This document shows, piece after piece, positions 51,381-61,500 of a DNA stretch of 64,000 nt. Each line of letters begins with the position of its first letter. Position 1 is the first letter of the stretch. The translations under genes and the position numbers were made by a program. The DNA is from Streptomyces orinoci (GTDB lineage Bacteria > Actinomycetota > Actinomycetes > Streptomycetales > Streptomycetaceae), in NCBI RefSeq assembly GCF_003121295.1, contig NZ_PHNC01000020.1:1-64000 (forward strand), in the 5' to 3' direction. The notes under the pieces were generated by a model, which was given only the letters and a program-made list of their open reading frames with translations, made no database searches and had not been told where the DNA came from.

Positions 51381-53363
51381 ATGCCTGCTCGGAGAGCCGT
51401 GCTCAAAGCTGTTGCTCTTGCTGCTGTGTTGCCGGACGTCACGGCGCGGGCCGAGGGCAACGGCCTCCAGCCGTACGCCTCCTACTGGTTCCCCGACTCG
51501 CTGCCCAGCGGCACCCCCGCCCCCGGCGTGCGGTGGCGCAGCCTCGCCCAGTGGCGGCCGGAGGAGGATGCCGAGCTGCCGTTCAACCGCTCGGCCACCC
51601 CGCTCGCTCCCCGCTTCACTCCCCCGCCCGGCAATTCCACCGCGCACCCCGGGCAGGCGCGGATTTCCGCGCTGGTCTCCTTCGCTCCCACCTCCGGGAA
51701 CCCTTCACTGGGGTCGGGCAGCGCCGACTACTATGCGCTCACCAACTGGGCCTATCTGGATGAACTGGTCTTCTGGGGTGGGTCCTCCGGTGAGGGACTG
51801 ATTCTGGCGCCCAATGCCCCGGTCATCGACGCCGCCCATCGCAATGGCGTCCCCGTCCTCGGGACCGTCTTTCTGCCGCCCACCGCCTATGGCGGACAGC
51901 TGGCCTGGACAAGGGAGTTGGTGCGGCGGGATCCGGACGGCCGCTTCCCGCTGGCGGACCAGCTGGTCCTGGTCGCCCGTACGCATGGCTTCGACGGCTG
52001 GTTCCTCAACGCGGAGACCGATGGGGGCGACCATGAACTGGGCGCTGCCATGCGGGACTTCACCGCGTATCTGCGCCGGCAGGGGCAGGGGCTGCGCATC
52101 ACCTGGTACGACGCCATGGCCATCTCGGGCGAGGTCGCCTGGCAGAACGAGCTCAATGACAACAACGCCCCGTTCTTCCGGGCCGCCGACACCATCTTCC
52201 TCAACTTCGGCTGGACCCGTTCCGGGCTGGATTCTTCGGCCCGGCTCGCGGAGAGCCTGGGGCGCGGGCGTTATGAGCTCTGGGCCGGGGTCGATGTCGA
52301 GGCACGGGGCTGGGACACGCCCGTGGACTGGGATGCCATCGCCCCACCCGGCACTTCCCGTCACACCACCTCCATCGGCTTCTACCGCCCCGAGTGGACC
52401 TGGAAGAGTCTCTCCGGCGCCGACCGCTCCCCCGCCGCCTTTCATCGCCGGGACGACCGTTTCTGGGCCGGTGATTCCGCGCTCGCCTCCTGGCGCGCAC
52501 CCGCCGCCATCGTCGCCGACCGTTCCACCATCACCTCACTCCCCTTCGCCACCACCTTCAATACCGGCCATGGACTGGCCTGGTACGAGGACGGCGGCCG
52601 GGTGTCGGACGCCCCCTGGAACCAGCTGGGGCTGCAGGACCGGCTGCCCGCCCGCCGCTGGTCCGTTCACACCGTGGGCCAACGCCCGGATGTGGGCTTC
52701 GACTTCGGCGCGGCCTGGCACGGTGGCAGCAGTCTGCTGGTCAGCGGGCGGCTGACGGCCCCCACCACCATTGACCTCTACTCGACCCGGCTGCCGCTGT
52801 CCTCGGCGACGGTCATCGCTCTCACCCACCGCGCGGACCCCGGTTCCACCGCCGTGCTGGCCGAACTGGTGGTCGGCGCGGGTGGCAGGACCGTCTCTCT
52901 CCCCCTGGGACGGCTCAATGGGCACAACTGGACCACCAGCACCATCCACCCCCAGCCCCAACTGCGCGGCGCCACCACCATCGACTCCCTGGGCATCCGG
53001 CTGACCGCCTCGGCCACCGGCACATTGGGCTGGCGGCTGGGGGCGCTGGCGGTATGCGACACCGCTTCTGGCGCGCCCGGCGCACCGGGGCCCGTACGGC
53101 GCACCGCCGGCGCCCGCAACCCCGATGGCACCGTGGCTCTCCGCCTGGCCTGGGGCGCGGCCCCCGGTCCCGTGCGCCACTACGAGCTGCGCCAGTCGCT
53201 CCCCGGGGGTGGGTTCCGCTTTCTCGGCGGCACCTGCGGGCATGCCTACTACGTTCCGGCGCTGCGCCGTACGTCCGGTGAGGCGGTCAGCCGCCTTGAG
53301 GTGCGGGCGCTGGACGAGCTGTATGTCCCCTCCCCGCCTGCCGTGTTCGACCACCGCTGGTAA
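51381..53363 (+). CDS. Endo-beta-N-acetylglucosaminidase, GH85
   Basis: This is a 660-residue GH85 enzyme that cuts between the two core GlcNAc residues of N-glycans. The catalytic site is clear: HGFDGWFLNAETDGG with Asn210 and Glu212. The family surroundings (YVSFAPT-like LVSFAPTSG, DELVFWGGSSGEGLILAPNAPVIDAAH, GVPVLGTVFLPP, RITWYDAMAISGEVAWQNELNDNN, FLNFGW) are all there. C-terminal beta-sandwich and Fn3-like modules follow. A short leader with RRAVLKAVALAAVLPDVTARAE suggests export, possibly by the Tat route. ATG 51381 has GGGAG five bases upstream. It would act outside the cell, ahead of the importer. Confidence 0.94.
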   Translation: MPARRAVLKAVALAAVLPDVTARAEGNGLQPYASYWFPDSLPSGTPAPGVRWRSLAQWRPEEDAELPFNRSATPLAPRFTPPPGNSTAHPGQARISALVSFAPTSGNPSLGSGSADYYALTNWAYLDELVFWGGSSGEGLILAPNAPVIDAAHRNGVPVLGTVFLPPTAYGGQLAWTRELVRRDPDGRFPLADQLVLVARTHGFDGWFLNAETDGGDHELGAAMRDFTAYLRRQGQGLRITWYDAMAISGEVAWQNELNDNNAPFFRAADTIFLNFGWTRSGLDSSARLAESLGRGRYELWAGVDVEARGWDTPVDWDAIAPPGTSRHTTSIGFYRPEWTWKSLSGADRSPAAFHRRDDRFWAGDSALASWRAPAAIVADRSTITSLPFATTFNTGHGLAWYEDGGRVSDAPWNQLGLQDRLPARRWSVHTVGQRPDVGFDFGAAWHGGSSLLVSGRLTAPTTIDLYSTRLPLSSATVIALTHRADPGSTAVLAELVVGAGGRTVSLPLGRLNGHNWTTSTIHPQPQLRGATTIDSLGIRLTASATGTLGWRLGALAVCDTASGAPGAPGPVRRTAGARNPDGTVALRLAWGAAPGPVRHYELRQSLPGGGFRFLGGTCGHAYYVPALRRTSGEAVSRLEVRALDELYVPSPPAVFDHRW

Positions 53364-53398
53364 CGACCACCGAGCCCCTCCCGGTTAGGACGATCCCG

Positions 53399-56398
53399 AT
53401 GCACAACGACCGCAGCATCCTGGAAGCCCGTCTCAGGCGGGTGCTGGACGAGCGCATCCGCCCCGCGGTGTATCCCGAGTCGGTGCCGCTGGCCGTCTCG
53501 GTGTGGCAGGCGCCCGGGGAGCCGGTGCCGGTGGCGGAGGGGCTGGCCGCGCCGCGCACTCCGGTCGAGGTGGGCGCGGCCTGGGGTCCGGCCTGGGGGA
53601 CCAGCTGGTTCACGGTGCGCGGGACGGTGCCGGGGGAATGGGCGGGACATACCGTCGAGGCGCTGCTCGACCTGGGCTTCGACGAGAATATGCCCGGCTT
53701 CCAGTGCGAGGGCCTGGTCTACCGGCCGGACGGCTCCCCGGTGAAGGGGCTCAACCCGCGCAACCAGTGGGTGCGCATCGCCGACCGGGCGGCCGGGGGC
53801 GAGCAGGTGCTGCTGCATATCGAGGCCGCCGCCAACCCGGTGATCATGGACTACCACCCCTTCCGGCCCACCGAACTGGGCGACCGGGAGACGGCCGACA
53901 GCGAGCCCCGCTACCGGCTGGCCCGTATGGACCTGGCGGTTTTCGACCGTACGGTATGGGAACTGGTCCAAGACCTGGAGGTGCTGGGCCAGTTGATGAC
54001 CGAACTGCCGCTGGACTCCCCGCGCCGCTGGGAGCTGCTGCGCTCCATCGACCGGGCCCTGGACGCCATCGACCTCCAGCATGTCCCCGGTACCGCGGCC
54101 CGCGCCCGGGAACTGCTGGCCCCGGCCCTGGCCTCCCCCGCGCATGCCTCGGCGCACCGCCTCAGCGCCGTGGGGCATGCCCATATCGACTCGGCCTGGC
54201 TGTGGCCGCTGCGCGAGACGGTGCGCAAGGTGGCCCGTACCACGGCCAATATGACGGCTCTGCTGGCGGACGAGCCGGAGTTCGTCTACGCCATGTCCCA
54301 GGCCCAGCAGTACGCCTGGATCAAGGAGCACCGCCCGGAGGTCTACGCCCGGGTCAAAAAGGCGGTGGCCGAGGGCCGGTTCATTCCGGTGGGCGGGATG
54401 TGGGTGGAGTCCGACACCAATATGCCGGGCTCGGAGGCGCTGGCCCGCCAGTTCGTCCATGGCAAGCGCTTCTTTCTGGAGGAGTTCGGGATCGAGACCG
54501 AGGAGGTCTGGCTGCCGGATTCCTTCGGCTACTCGGCGGCACTTCCCCAGCTGGTGAAGCTGGCGGGCGCCCGGTGGTTCCTCACCCAGAAGATCTCCTG
54601 GAGCCAGAGCAACAAGTTCCCGCACCACACCTTCTGGTGGGAGGGGCTGGACGGCACCCGGGTCTTCACCCACTTCCCGCCGATCGACACCTACAACTCG
54701 CAGCTGTCCGGCGCGGAGTTGGCGCATGCGGTGCGCAACTTCCAGGAGAAGGGCGGGGCCACCCATTCCCTGGCTCCCACCGGGTGGGGGGACGGCGGCG
54801 GGGGCACCACCAGGGAGATGCTGGCCCGGGCCAGGCGGCTGGCGGACCTGGAGGGTTCGCCCCGGGTGTGCTTCGAGAAGCCGGCCGCCTTCTTCGAGAA
54901 GGCGCAGGCCGAGTACGGCAATGCCCCGGTGTGGGTCGGCGAGCTGTATCTGGAGCTGCACCGCGCCACCCTGACCAGCCAGGCCCGCACCAAACAGGGC
55001 AACCGACGGGCCGAACACCTGCTGTACGAGGCCGAGTTGTGGTCGGCCACGGCCACGGTGCGCACCGGGGCGCCCTACCCCTATGAGCGGCTGGACCGGC
55101 TCTGGAAGACGGTGCTGCTGCACCAGTTCCATGACATCCTGCCCGGCACCTCCATCGCCTGGGTGCACCGGGAGGCGGCCGAGACCTATGCCCGGGTCAC
55201 GGCCGAGCTGGAGTCGCTGGTGGCCGAGGCGCTCACCGCCCTCGCCGGTTCGGGAGAGCAGGTGCTGGTCTTCAACTCCGCCCCGCACCGCCGGGCCGGC
55301 ACCCCGGCCCATGGCGCCGCCCCGGCCGGCGCCTGCAAGCCCGCCCCGGCGAAAGCCGAACCCCGCCCCGGCGGCGGCTATCTGCTGGAGAACGGCCTGC
55401 TGCGGGCCGAGATCGACGAGCGCGGGCTGGTGGTCTCCGCCTATGACAAGGAGACCGGCCGCGAGGCCGTCGCCCCAGGCCGCGCCGCCAATCTGCTCCA
55501 GCTCCACCAGGACTTCCCCAATATGTGGGACGCCTGGGATGTGGACGCCTTCTACCGCAACACGGTCACCGACCTCACCGGACTGGACTCGCTCCGGCTG
55601 GTGGACGGGGCCGTCCACCTCACCCGCTCCTTCGGCGGCTCCCGGGTGACCCAGCGCATCAGCCTGCCCGCCGGGTCCCGGCGTCTGGACATCCACACCG
55701 AGGTGGACTGGCAGGAGACCGAGAAGTTCCTCAAGGCCGCCTTCCCGCTGGATGTGCACACCGACCGCATCGCCGCCGAGACCCAGTTCGGCCACCTCTA
55801 CCGCCCCACCCACACCAACACCAGCTGGGACGCGGCCAAGTTCGAGGCCTGCGCCCACCGCTTCGTCCACCTCCAGGAACCCGGCTGGGGGGTGGCCCTG
55901 GTCAATGACTCCAGCTATGGCTATGACGTCAGCCGTACCGGCACCACCACGACCGTCCGACTCTCCCTGCTGCGGGCCCCCCGCTTTCCCGACCCCCGCA
56001 CCGACCAGGGCGTACACCACTTCCGTTACGCCCTGGTGCCGGGCGCCGACCTCGGCGACGCGGTATGCGAGGGCTACCGGCTCGCCCTTCCCGAGCGCCG
56101 GATCCCGGGGAGGGCCCCGGTCGCACCCCTGGTGAGCCTCGACAATGACGCCATCGTCATCTCCGCCGTCAAACTGGCCGACGACGGCAGCGGCGATCTG
56201 GTGGTCCGCCTCTATGAATCCCTGGGCGGACGGGCCCGGGGCGTACTCACCCCCGGCTTCCCCACCACCTCGGCAAGCGTCTGCGACCTGCTGGAGCGGC
56301 CCCTGTCCCCGGCCGGAGCCGACGGCGGTGAAGTCGCCGTGTCGCTACGGCCGTTCGAGATCCTGACGCTGCGGCTGCGGCGGCGGGACGGAGAGTAG
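53399..56398 (+). CDS. Alpha-mannosidase, GH38
   Basis: This is a 999-residue GH38 retaining, metal-dependent alpha-mannosidase. The metal site HAHIDSAWLWP (His262, Asp264) and the nucleophile region LPDSFGYSAALPQL (Asp374) are intact. VGGMWVESDTNMPGSEALARQ, GTSIAWVHREAAETY with QFHDILPG, and C-terminal beta domains follow in family order. It has no signal peptide, so it should trim imported manno-oligosaccharides in the cytoplasm. It starts 35 bp after the GH85 gene and is the last gene of the operon. Confidence 0.95.
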   Translation: MHNDRSILEARLRRVLDERIRPAVYPESVPLAVSVWQAPGEPVPVAEGLAAPRTPVEVGAAWGPAWGTSWFTVRGTVPGEWAGHTVEALLDLGFDENMPGFQCEGLVYRPDGSPVKGLNPRNQWVRIADRAAGGEQVLLHIEAAANPVIMDYHPFRPTELGDRETADSEPRYRLARMDLAVFDRTVWELVQDLEVLGQLMTELPLDSPRRWELLRSIDRALDAIDLQHVPGTAARARELLAPALASPAHASAHRLSAVGHAHIDSAWLWPLRETVRKVARTTANMTALLADEPEFVYAMSQAQQYAWIKEHRPEVYARVKKAVAEGRFIPVGGMWVESDTNMPGSEALARQFVHGKRFFLEEFGIETEEVWLPDSFGYSAALPQLVKLAGARWFLTQKISWSQSNKFPHHTFWWEGLDGTRVFTHFPPIDTYNSQLSGAELAHAVRNFQEKGGATHSLAPTGWGDGGGGTTREMLARARRLADLEGSPRVCFEKPAAFFEKAQAEYGNAPVWVGELYLELHRATLTSQARTKQGNRRAEHLLYEAELWSATATVRTGAPYPYERLDRLWKTVLLHQFHDILPGTSIAWVHREAAETYARVTAELESLVAEALTALAGSGEQVLVFNSAPHRRAGTPAHGAAPAGACKPAPAKAEPRPGGGYLLENGLLRAEIDERGLVVSAYDKETGREAVAPGRAANLLQLHQDFPNMWDAWDVDAFYRNTVTDLTGLDSLRLVDGAVHLTRSFGGSRVTQRISLPAGSRRLDIHTEVDWQETEKFLKAAFPLDVHTDRIAAETQFGHLYRPTHTNTSWDAAKFEACAHRFVHLQEPGWGVALVNDSSYGYDVSRTGTTTTVRLSLLRAPRFPDPRTDQGVHHFRYALVPGADLGDAVCEGYRLALPERRIPGRAPVAPLVSLDNDAIVISAVKLADDGSGDLVVRLYESLGGRARGVLTPGFPTTSASVCDLLERPLSPAGADGGEVAVSLRPFEILTLRLRRRDGE

Positions 56399-56496
56399 GC
56401 GGTGTCCGACGGCTCAAGGGCCGGGCCATCGCCGGCCGGGTGCGGTTCCTGCGGTGAGCGGCCCCATAGAGTCGGTCACTTGTCACGTGCGGGACG

Positions 56497-56564
56497 TCTG
56501 TGGCTGGTCGCGCCCACGCGGCGGAGCCGCACGGTCCAGCGCCCCGCGCCCCTTACGGGGCCCC
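56497..56564. repeat. Streptomyces-type intergenic GGTCGCGC...CCGCGCCCC repeat, copy 3
   Basis: GTGGCTGGTCGCGCCCACGC is followed by a GCGGAGCCGC stem, then CCCCGCGCCCCTTACGGGG. It closely resembles copy 1 in its first half and copy 2 in its second. It lies after the GH38 gene, where it may help to terminate the operon. Confidence 0.65.
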
Positions 56565-56676
56565 AGCGGTCGGCCAAGAGCCATCAGACAGGCCGTAGAT
56601 CCATCGCACGGACCCGGATGCGGTTGGCAGCGATCGGCAGGGCATAGTCGGGGGACCAGCCACCGATTGACGCACA

Positions 56677-57072
56677 GTGGAGCTGCACCGGTCCGAGGTG
56701 GCCACCCTTGACGCCATGGTGCTGGTCCATCCCAACTGGTGGGGCATGCCGCCCGCCGTCCTCACGGGCTGGGTGCAGCGGGTGCTCGCGCCCGGTATCG
56801 CATACAAGCTGGGCACCGCGGACGGGGAGCCCGCAGGGCTGCTGAAGGCCGGCCGGGCGCTCGTTCTGAACACCTCCGACACCCCGGCCGACCGCGAGGA
56901 GAGCGAGTTCGGCGACCCGCTGCAAAGGATCTGGGCGGCATGCGTGCTGCCCTATGTGGGTGTCACCGATGTCCGCCGGGTCGTCTTCCGTACGGTGACC
57001 GGCTCGACCGACGCAATGCGCGCATCATGGCTGCGCCAGGCGCGTGAGCACGCCGCCGCGCTGGTGGCCTGA
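56677..57072 (+). pseudogene. 5'-truncated NAD(P)H:quinone oxidoreductase-type (flavodoxin-like) gene
   Basis: About 131 residues match the C-terminal two thirds of the Flavodoxin_2/NAD(P)H dehydrogenase family (ELHRSEVATLDAMVLVHPNWW, PPAVLTGWVQRVLAPGIAYKL, ALVLNTSDTPADREE, FGDPLQRIW). The N-terminal phosphate-binding strand and loop for FMN are missing. An in-frame TGA lies three codons before the only candidate start, GTG 56677. It therefore cannot be a working flavoprotein as it stands. Confidence 0.75.
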
Positions 57073-57100
57073 CGGCACACTGCCGCAGTACGCGTTCTCG

Positions 57101-57301
57101 TCAGGACCCGTACCGGATGGCCCGGGCCGGGCAGAGGTCCGCTGCCTCGGCGACGGCGGGCTCCAGGGCCGGGTCCGGGTTCTCCTGGAGGAGGGTCACC
57201 ACTCCGCTGGACTCGTCCTGGTCGAACACCTCCGGGGCGGATAGGACACACAGCCCGGCGCCCACACACAGTTCCTGGTCGAGGGAGACCTTCATTGTCA
57301 T
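57101..57301 (-). CDS. 3Fe-4S-type ferredoxin, partner of the P450
   Basis: This is a 66-residue ferredoxin with the CX5C...CP pattern of actinobacterial P450 redox partners (CVGAGLC near residue 12, LCPARAI near residue 56). GAGGAG stands three bases before ATG 57301 and nine before a second in-frame ATG at 57295, which is better spaced. A short tandem repeat (GGTTGACGG twice) lies in the 50-bp gap to the P450 gene. It should pass electrons to the P450 encoded just upstream. Confidence 0.9.
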   Translation of the reverse strand: MTMKVSLDQELCVGAGLCVLSAPEVFDQDESSGVVTLLQENPDPALEPAVAEAADLCPARAIRYGS

Positions 57302-57351
57302 ACGCTCCTCACGGTTGACGGGGTTGACGGGGTTGGCGAAAACACCGGGCA

Positions 57352-58542
57352 TCACCAGGTCACGGGGAGTTGATGCACCCCGTAGACCGCCATATCGGAT
57401 CTGAAGCGGATCTCCTCCACGGGCACCGCGGTGCGCAGCGTGGGTACGCGCCCGGCCAAGGCGCTGTAGAACTCCTGGAGTTCGACCCGGGCCAGGGCCT
57501 GGCCCAGGCATTGGTGGATGCCATAGCCGAAGGCCAGATGGTGGCGTGAGTCGCGGGTGATGTCGAAGTCATCGCCCGAGGTGAACTTCGCCGGGTCGCG
57601 GTTGGCGATGTTGATGGCGGCGATCACGCCCTCACCGGCCCGTACGGGATGGCCATTGACCTCGACATCCTCGATGGCGATGCGGCGGATGCCGCGCTGG
57701 ACGATGGTGAGGTGGCGCAGCAGTTCCTCGGTGGCCCCGGCGGCCGCGCCCGGGTCCCGGGCCAGGGCGGCGAACTGGTCGGGGTGTTCCAGGAGGACCA
57801 GGGTGCCCAGGGCCATCATATTGGCCGCCGTGTCATGTCCGGCCGTGACCAGCAGCAGGCACATGGCTCCCAGCAGGCCGGTGGTCATGGTGCCGGTGCG
57901 GACATGGCGGACCGCCATCCGGCTGATGAAGTCATCACCCGGCCGGCGTTCGCGGGTTTCCACCAGGGACACCAGATAGTCCTGGAGCTCCTTGCGGGCG
58001 GCGGCGGCCGTCTCGGTGGTGACCTCCACCGAACCCATGGTGTGGGTGCGGCTGCGGAAGAACTCCCGGTCCTCGTAGGGGACTTCCAGCAGTTCGCAGA
58101 TGACGGCCAGGGCGACCGGCAGGGCCAGGGCGGTCACCAGGTCGGCGGGGCGGGGGCCCTGGAGCATCCGGTCGATATGGTGATCGGCGAAGCCGCGCAC
58201 CACCGGGCGCAGGGCCTCGGCCCGTTTGACGGTGAACTCGCTGAGCACCAGCCGCCGGTAGTGGTCGTGATCGGGGTTGTCCATGATCAGCAGGGTGGGG
58301 TCGGTGGTGACCTCGGACCCGGCGGCCGGGCTGGACAGCGGGTAGCCGGGGCGTCCCTTGTCGGAGCTGAAGCGCGGGTCGGAGAGGACGACCCGGGCGT
58401 CGTCATAGCGGGTGAACAGCCAGGGCCGGGTGCCGTTCCAGATGGTGACCCGGGGGACGCCGCCCCCGGCCTGGATCCCGGCCACCTCCCGCGGCGGGGC
58501 GAAGGGGCACTGGCGCGCCATGGGGTAGAACAGGTCGGTCAT
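57352..58542 (-). CDS. Cytochrome P450, NRPS-cluster tailoring enzyme
   Basis: This is a 396-residue soluble P450. The I-helix oxygen motif (LLLVTAGHDTAANMMALG), the ExxR helix (EELLRHL), the PERF-like region and the heme ligand loop (HHLAFGYGIHQCLGQALAR, Cys345) are all present. Its ATG overlaps the NRPS stop (ATGA), so it is translationally coupled to the synthetase. It probably hydroxylates or crosslinks the peptide or a carrier-bound residue; the exact site is not deducible. Confidence 0.94.
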   Translation of the reverse strand: MTDLFYPMARQCPFAPPREVAGIQAGGGVPRVTIWNGTRPWLFTRYDDARVVLSDPRFSSDKGRPGYPLSSPAAGSEVTTDPTLLIMDNPDHDHYRRLVLSEFTVKRAEALRPVVRGFADHHIDRMLQGPRPADLVTALALPVALAVICELLEVPYEDREFFRSRTHTMGSVEVTTETAAAARKELQDYLVSLVETRERRPGDDFISRMAVRHVRTGTMTTGLLGAMCLLLVTAGHDTAANMMALGTLVLLEHPDQFAALARDPGAAAGATEELLRHLTIVQRGIRRIAIEDVEVNGHPVRAGEGVIAAINIANRDPAKFTSGDDFDITRDSRHHLAFGYGIHQCLGQALARVELQEFYSALAGRVPTLRTAVPVEEIRFRSDMAVYGVHQLPVTW

Positions 58543-61500
58543 GCTTCGGCCTTTCCGGCGGGGCTGGTTCGGTGCGTGGCGCGGGCGTGGTCCAGGTAGT
58601 CCCAGGCGCGTTCGATGAACGGCTCGTCCGGTGACGGCAGTTGGACGCCCAGGCGGGACAGCTCGGTGAGAGTGCGCCGGTTGTCCCAGCGGGTGGCGGG
58701 CGCATCGTCCGGGGATTCGGCGAGCTCGCGCAGATGGTCCTGGTAGGCGACGGCGGGGAGTTCGGTGCCGTCCCTGGCCATGTCCCGCAGGCGGGCCACC
58801 CATTCGGTGAGCGGTACGCCGGGCGTCCGGGTGCCCCGGCGGCGGTCGTGAACGGCCAGGTACTCGGCGAGCGTGGTGTCCCGGCCGTGGTGGAGATGGT
58901 GCACGCTGCCCGGTCCGGCGTCGGAGAGGGCCAGGGCGACCAGGGCGCGGGCCATCAGGTCAACGGGCAGGACATTGAAGGCCAGTCGGCGGTGGAGAGG
59001 GTAACAGCCCAGTTCCACGCAGCTGATCAGCATCCGGGAGAACATATCGTCCAGGCTGGTGGCCCCGTTGCCGGTGGCCGCACCGGCCCGGCCCAGCCGG
59101 TGCAGCCGGGTGAGGGCGCCGCGTGCGGTGGCCTGGGTGAGCAGCTGCTCGGCGGCCCATTTGCTGGCGGCGTAGCCACGGCCCTGGCTGTGCCGTTCTC
59201 CGCCGGCCCTGGTCCGCTCGGTGATCATCCGCTCCCCGGGCCTTTCCGTGAAGACCGAGAGGGTGGAGAGGTGGTGGAACCAGGCGGGGCGTCCGGCCCC
59301 GGCGATGCGCAGCAGTTCCTCGGTGCCCCGCACATTGGCGGGGGCCAGGCGTTGATAGCCGGAGAGATGGTGCACCTGGGCACCGGCATGGAAGACCGCC
59401 ACCACCCGGTGGGCGAGGTCCTCGCATACCTCGGCCGTCAGCCCCAGGCCGGGCAGTGCCAGGTCGCCGGGGAGCGCCTCCACGCGCGGACCCGGCGGCT
59501 CCGGTGGCAGGCCATAGCGGATGGCCGCCTCGGTCAGCCTGCGCCGCCCCTCTTCCGGCGATCCGGCCCGGACCAGGCAGATGACCTCGCCCTCGGTGCG
59601 GTGCAGCAACTCCCGTAGCAGATAGGCGCCGACAAAGCCGGTGGCACCGGTGAGCAGCACCGGTCCGCTCTCCTGCCGCGGGGCCGGGCCGGTGCGCGGG
59701 AAGCGGACGGCGGGGTCCAGCCGGGCCGCTGAAGGTTCCACCGGCATCAACTGCCTCTGGCCCTGCGGTCGTCGGCCGAGCAGGCGGGCGGTGGCGCGTA
59801 CGGTCGGCGCGGCCAGGAAGTCACGGACCGGGATGCGGATTCCGCAGTCCTGCTCGATGAGGTCCAGCAGCCGGATGATACGCAGCGAGTGGCCGCCCAG
59901 GCCGAAGAAGTCGGCGTCCAGCGAGGGGACGGGGGCGTCCAGCACCCGCTGCCACAGCCGGAGCATCGTCCGCTCCCCCGCCGTGGCGGGCTGTTCGGTG
60001 GGGCCGGCGGTATGGGCGCGCAACTCCGCCGCCCGGCCGATCAGTTGCCTGCGGTCCACCTTGCCGTGGCTGGTGGTGGGGATGCGGTCCACGGCCAGGA
60101 TCGTCGAGGGGATCATATGTTTGGGCAGCCGGTGCGCCAGCCGGTCGCGGAGGGCGGCGGGTTCGGCGGTGGCGTCGGACAGGGTGACAAAAGCCAGCAG
60201 TTCGGCGTCGGGTCCGGTGCCCTGGACGGCGGCGGCCGCCCCGTCCACCTCCGGGAGGCCGGCCAGGGCCGACTCCACCTCCCCCAACTCGATGCGGAAG
60301 CCGCGGAGTTTGATCTGGTCGTCCAGGCGTCCCAGATAGTCAAGGCTGCCGTCGGCCAGCAGGCGCACCCGGTCTCCGGTGCGGTAGAGGCGCCCGGGCC
60401 CCAGGGCGGGGACGTCGCCGAAGAGCCGCTCGGTCTGTTCCGGGTTGTTCCAGTAGCCACGGGCGACTCCGGCGCCGCCCAGGTAGAGCTCCCCCGGTAT
60501 GCCGGTGGCGGCCGGGCGGCCATGGCGGTCCCTTACCAGGGCGGTGGTGCCCGGCAGTGGTGTGCCGATGGGCACCCGGGCTCTCGGGTCATCCGCGGCG
60601 GCCTGGTGCGTGGTGGCCAGAATGGCGGCCTCGGTGGGGCCGTAGCCGTTGATGACCACCCGGTCCCGGGCGAAGTGCCGGGTGTCATGGATATCGGCCG
60701 GCTCGCCCGCGACCACCAGTACCCGCACCCCCGCCAAATCGGGCCGTCCCAGGGCGCGCAGCAGCGAGGGCACCGTCACCAGTACCGAGACCCGGTGCCG
60801 GGACAGCAGCCGGGTCAGGGCATGGCCGTCGCGCCGGTCGGTGTCCGGGCAGTAGACCACCGTGCCGCCGGAGATCAGCGGCATGAATTGCTCGAAGGCC
60901 GCCACATCGAAGCCGGGTGAGGTGAGCTGGAGCCAGATGTCCGTCTCGTCGAAGGGGTGCCGGTCCAGGCTGCCGCGCAGAGTGTTGACGACGGAGCGGT
61001 GCTCGGTCATCACCCCACGGGGGCGTCCGGTGCTGCCGGAGGTGTAGATCAGATATGCCAGGTCGGAGCCGGTGGCGGAGTCGGGCGGCGGGGAAAGAGC
61101 CGGGCCGTCGTCAACGGTGTCCAGGAGCCGTTCGATATGCAGGGTGCGCGGGGCGGGGCGGCCGTCGAACAGTTCCTCGGCGAGGTCCTTGGCGGAGACC
61201 AGGACCTTGGCCCGGGAGTCCTCGATGGTGAAGGCCAGCCGCTCGGCCGGGTAGCCGGGGTCCAGCGGGACATAGGCGGCCCCGGCCTTGAGCACCCCGA
61301 GGATGGCCACCATCAGCCGGGGCGAACGTTCCAGGCAGATGGCCACCCTGTCGGTGCGGCGCACCCCTTCGCGGTGCAGCCAGGCGGCCATCCGGTCGCT
61401 CTCGGCGTCCAGTTGGCGGTAGGTGAGCGTCTCATGGGGGCCGATGACGGCGGGCTTGTCGGGGTGGCCGGCCGCCTGCCGGGCGAACAGCTGATGCAGG

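Noticed and set aside
57301..57350. A regulatory iteron (GGTTGACGG repeated) before the ferredoxin
   Set aside because: There are only two adjacent copies within an intra-operon gap; slippage is a simpler explanation.
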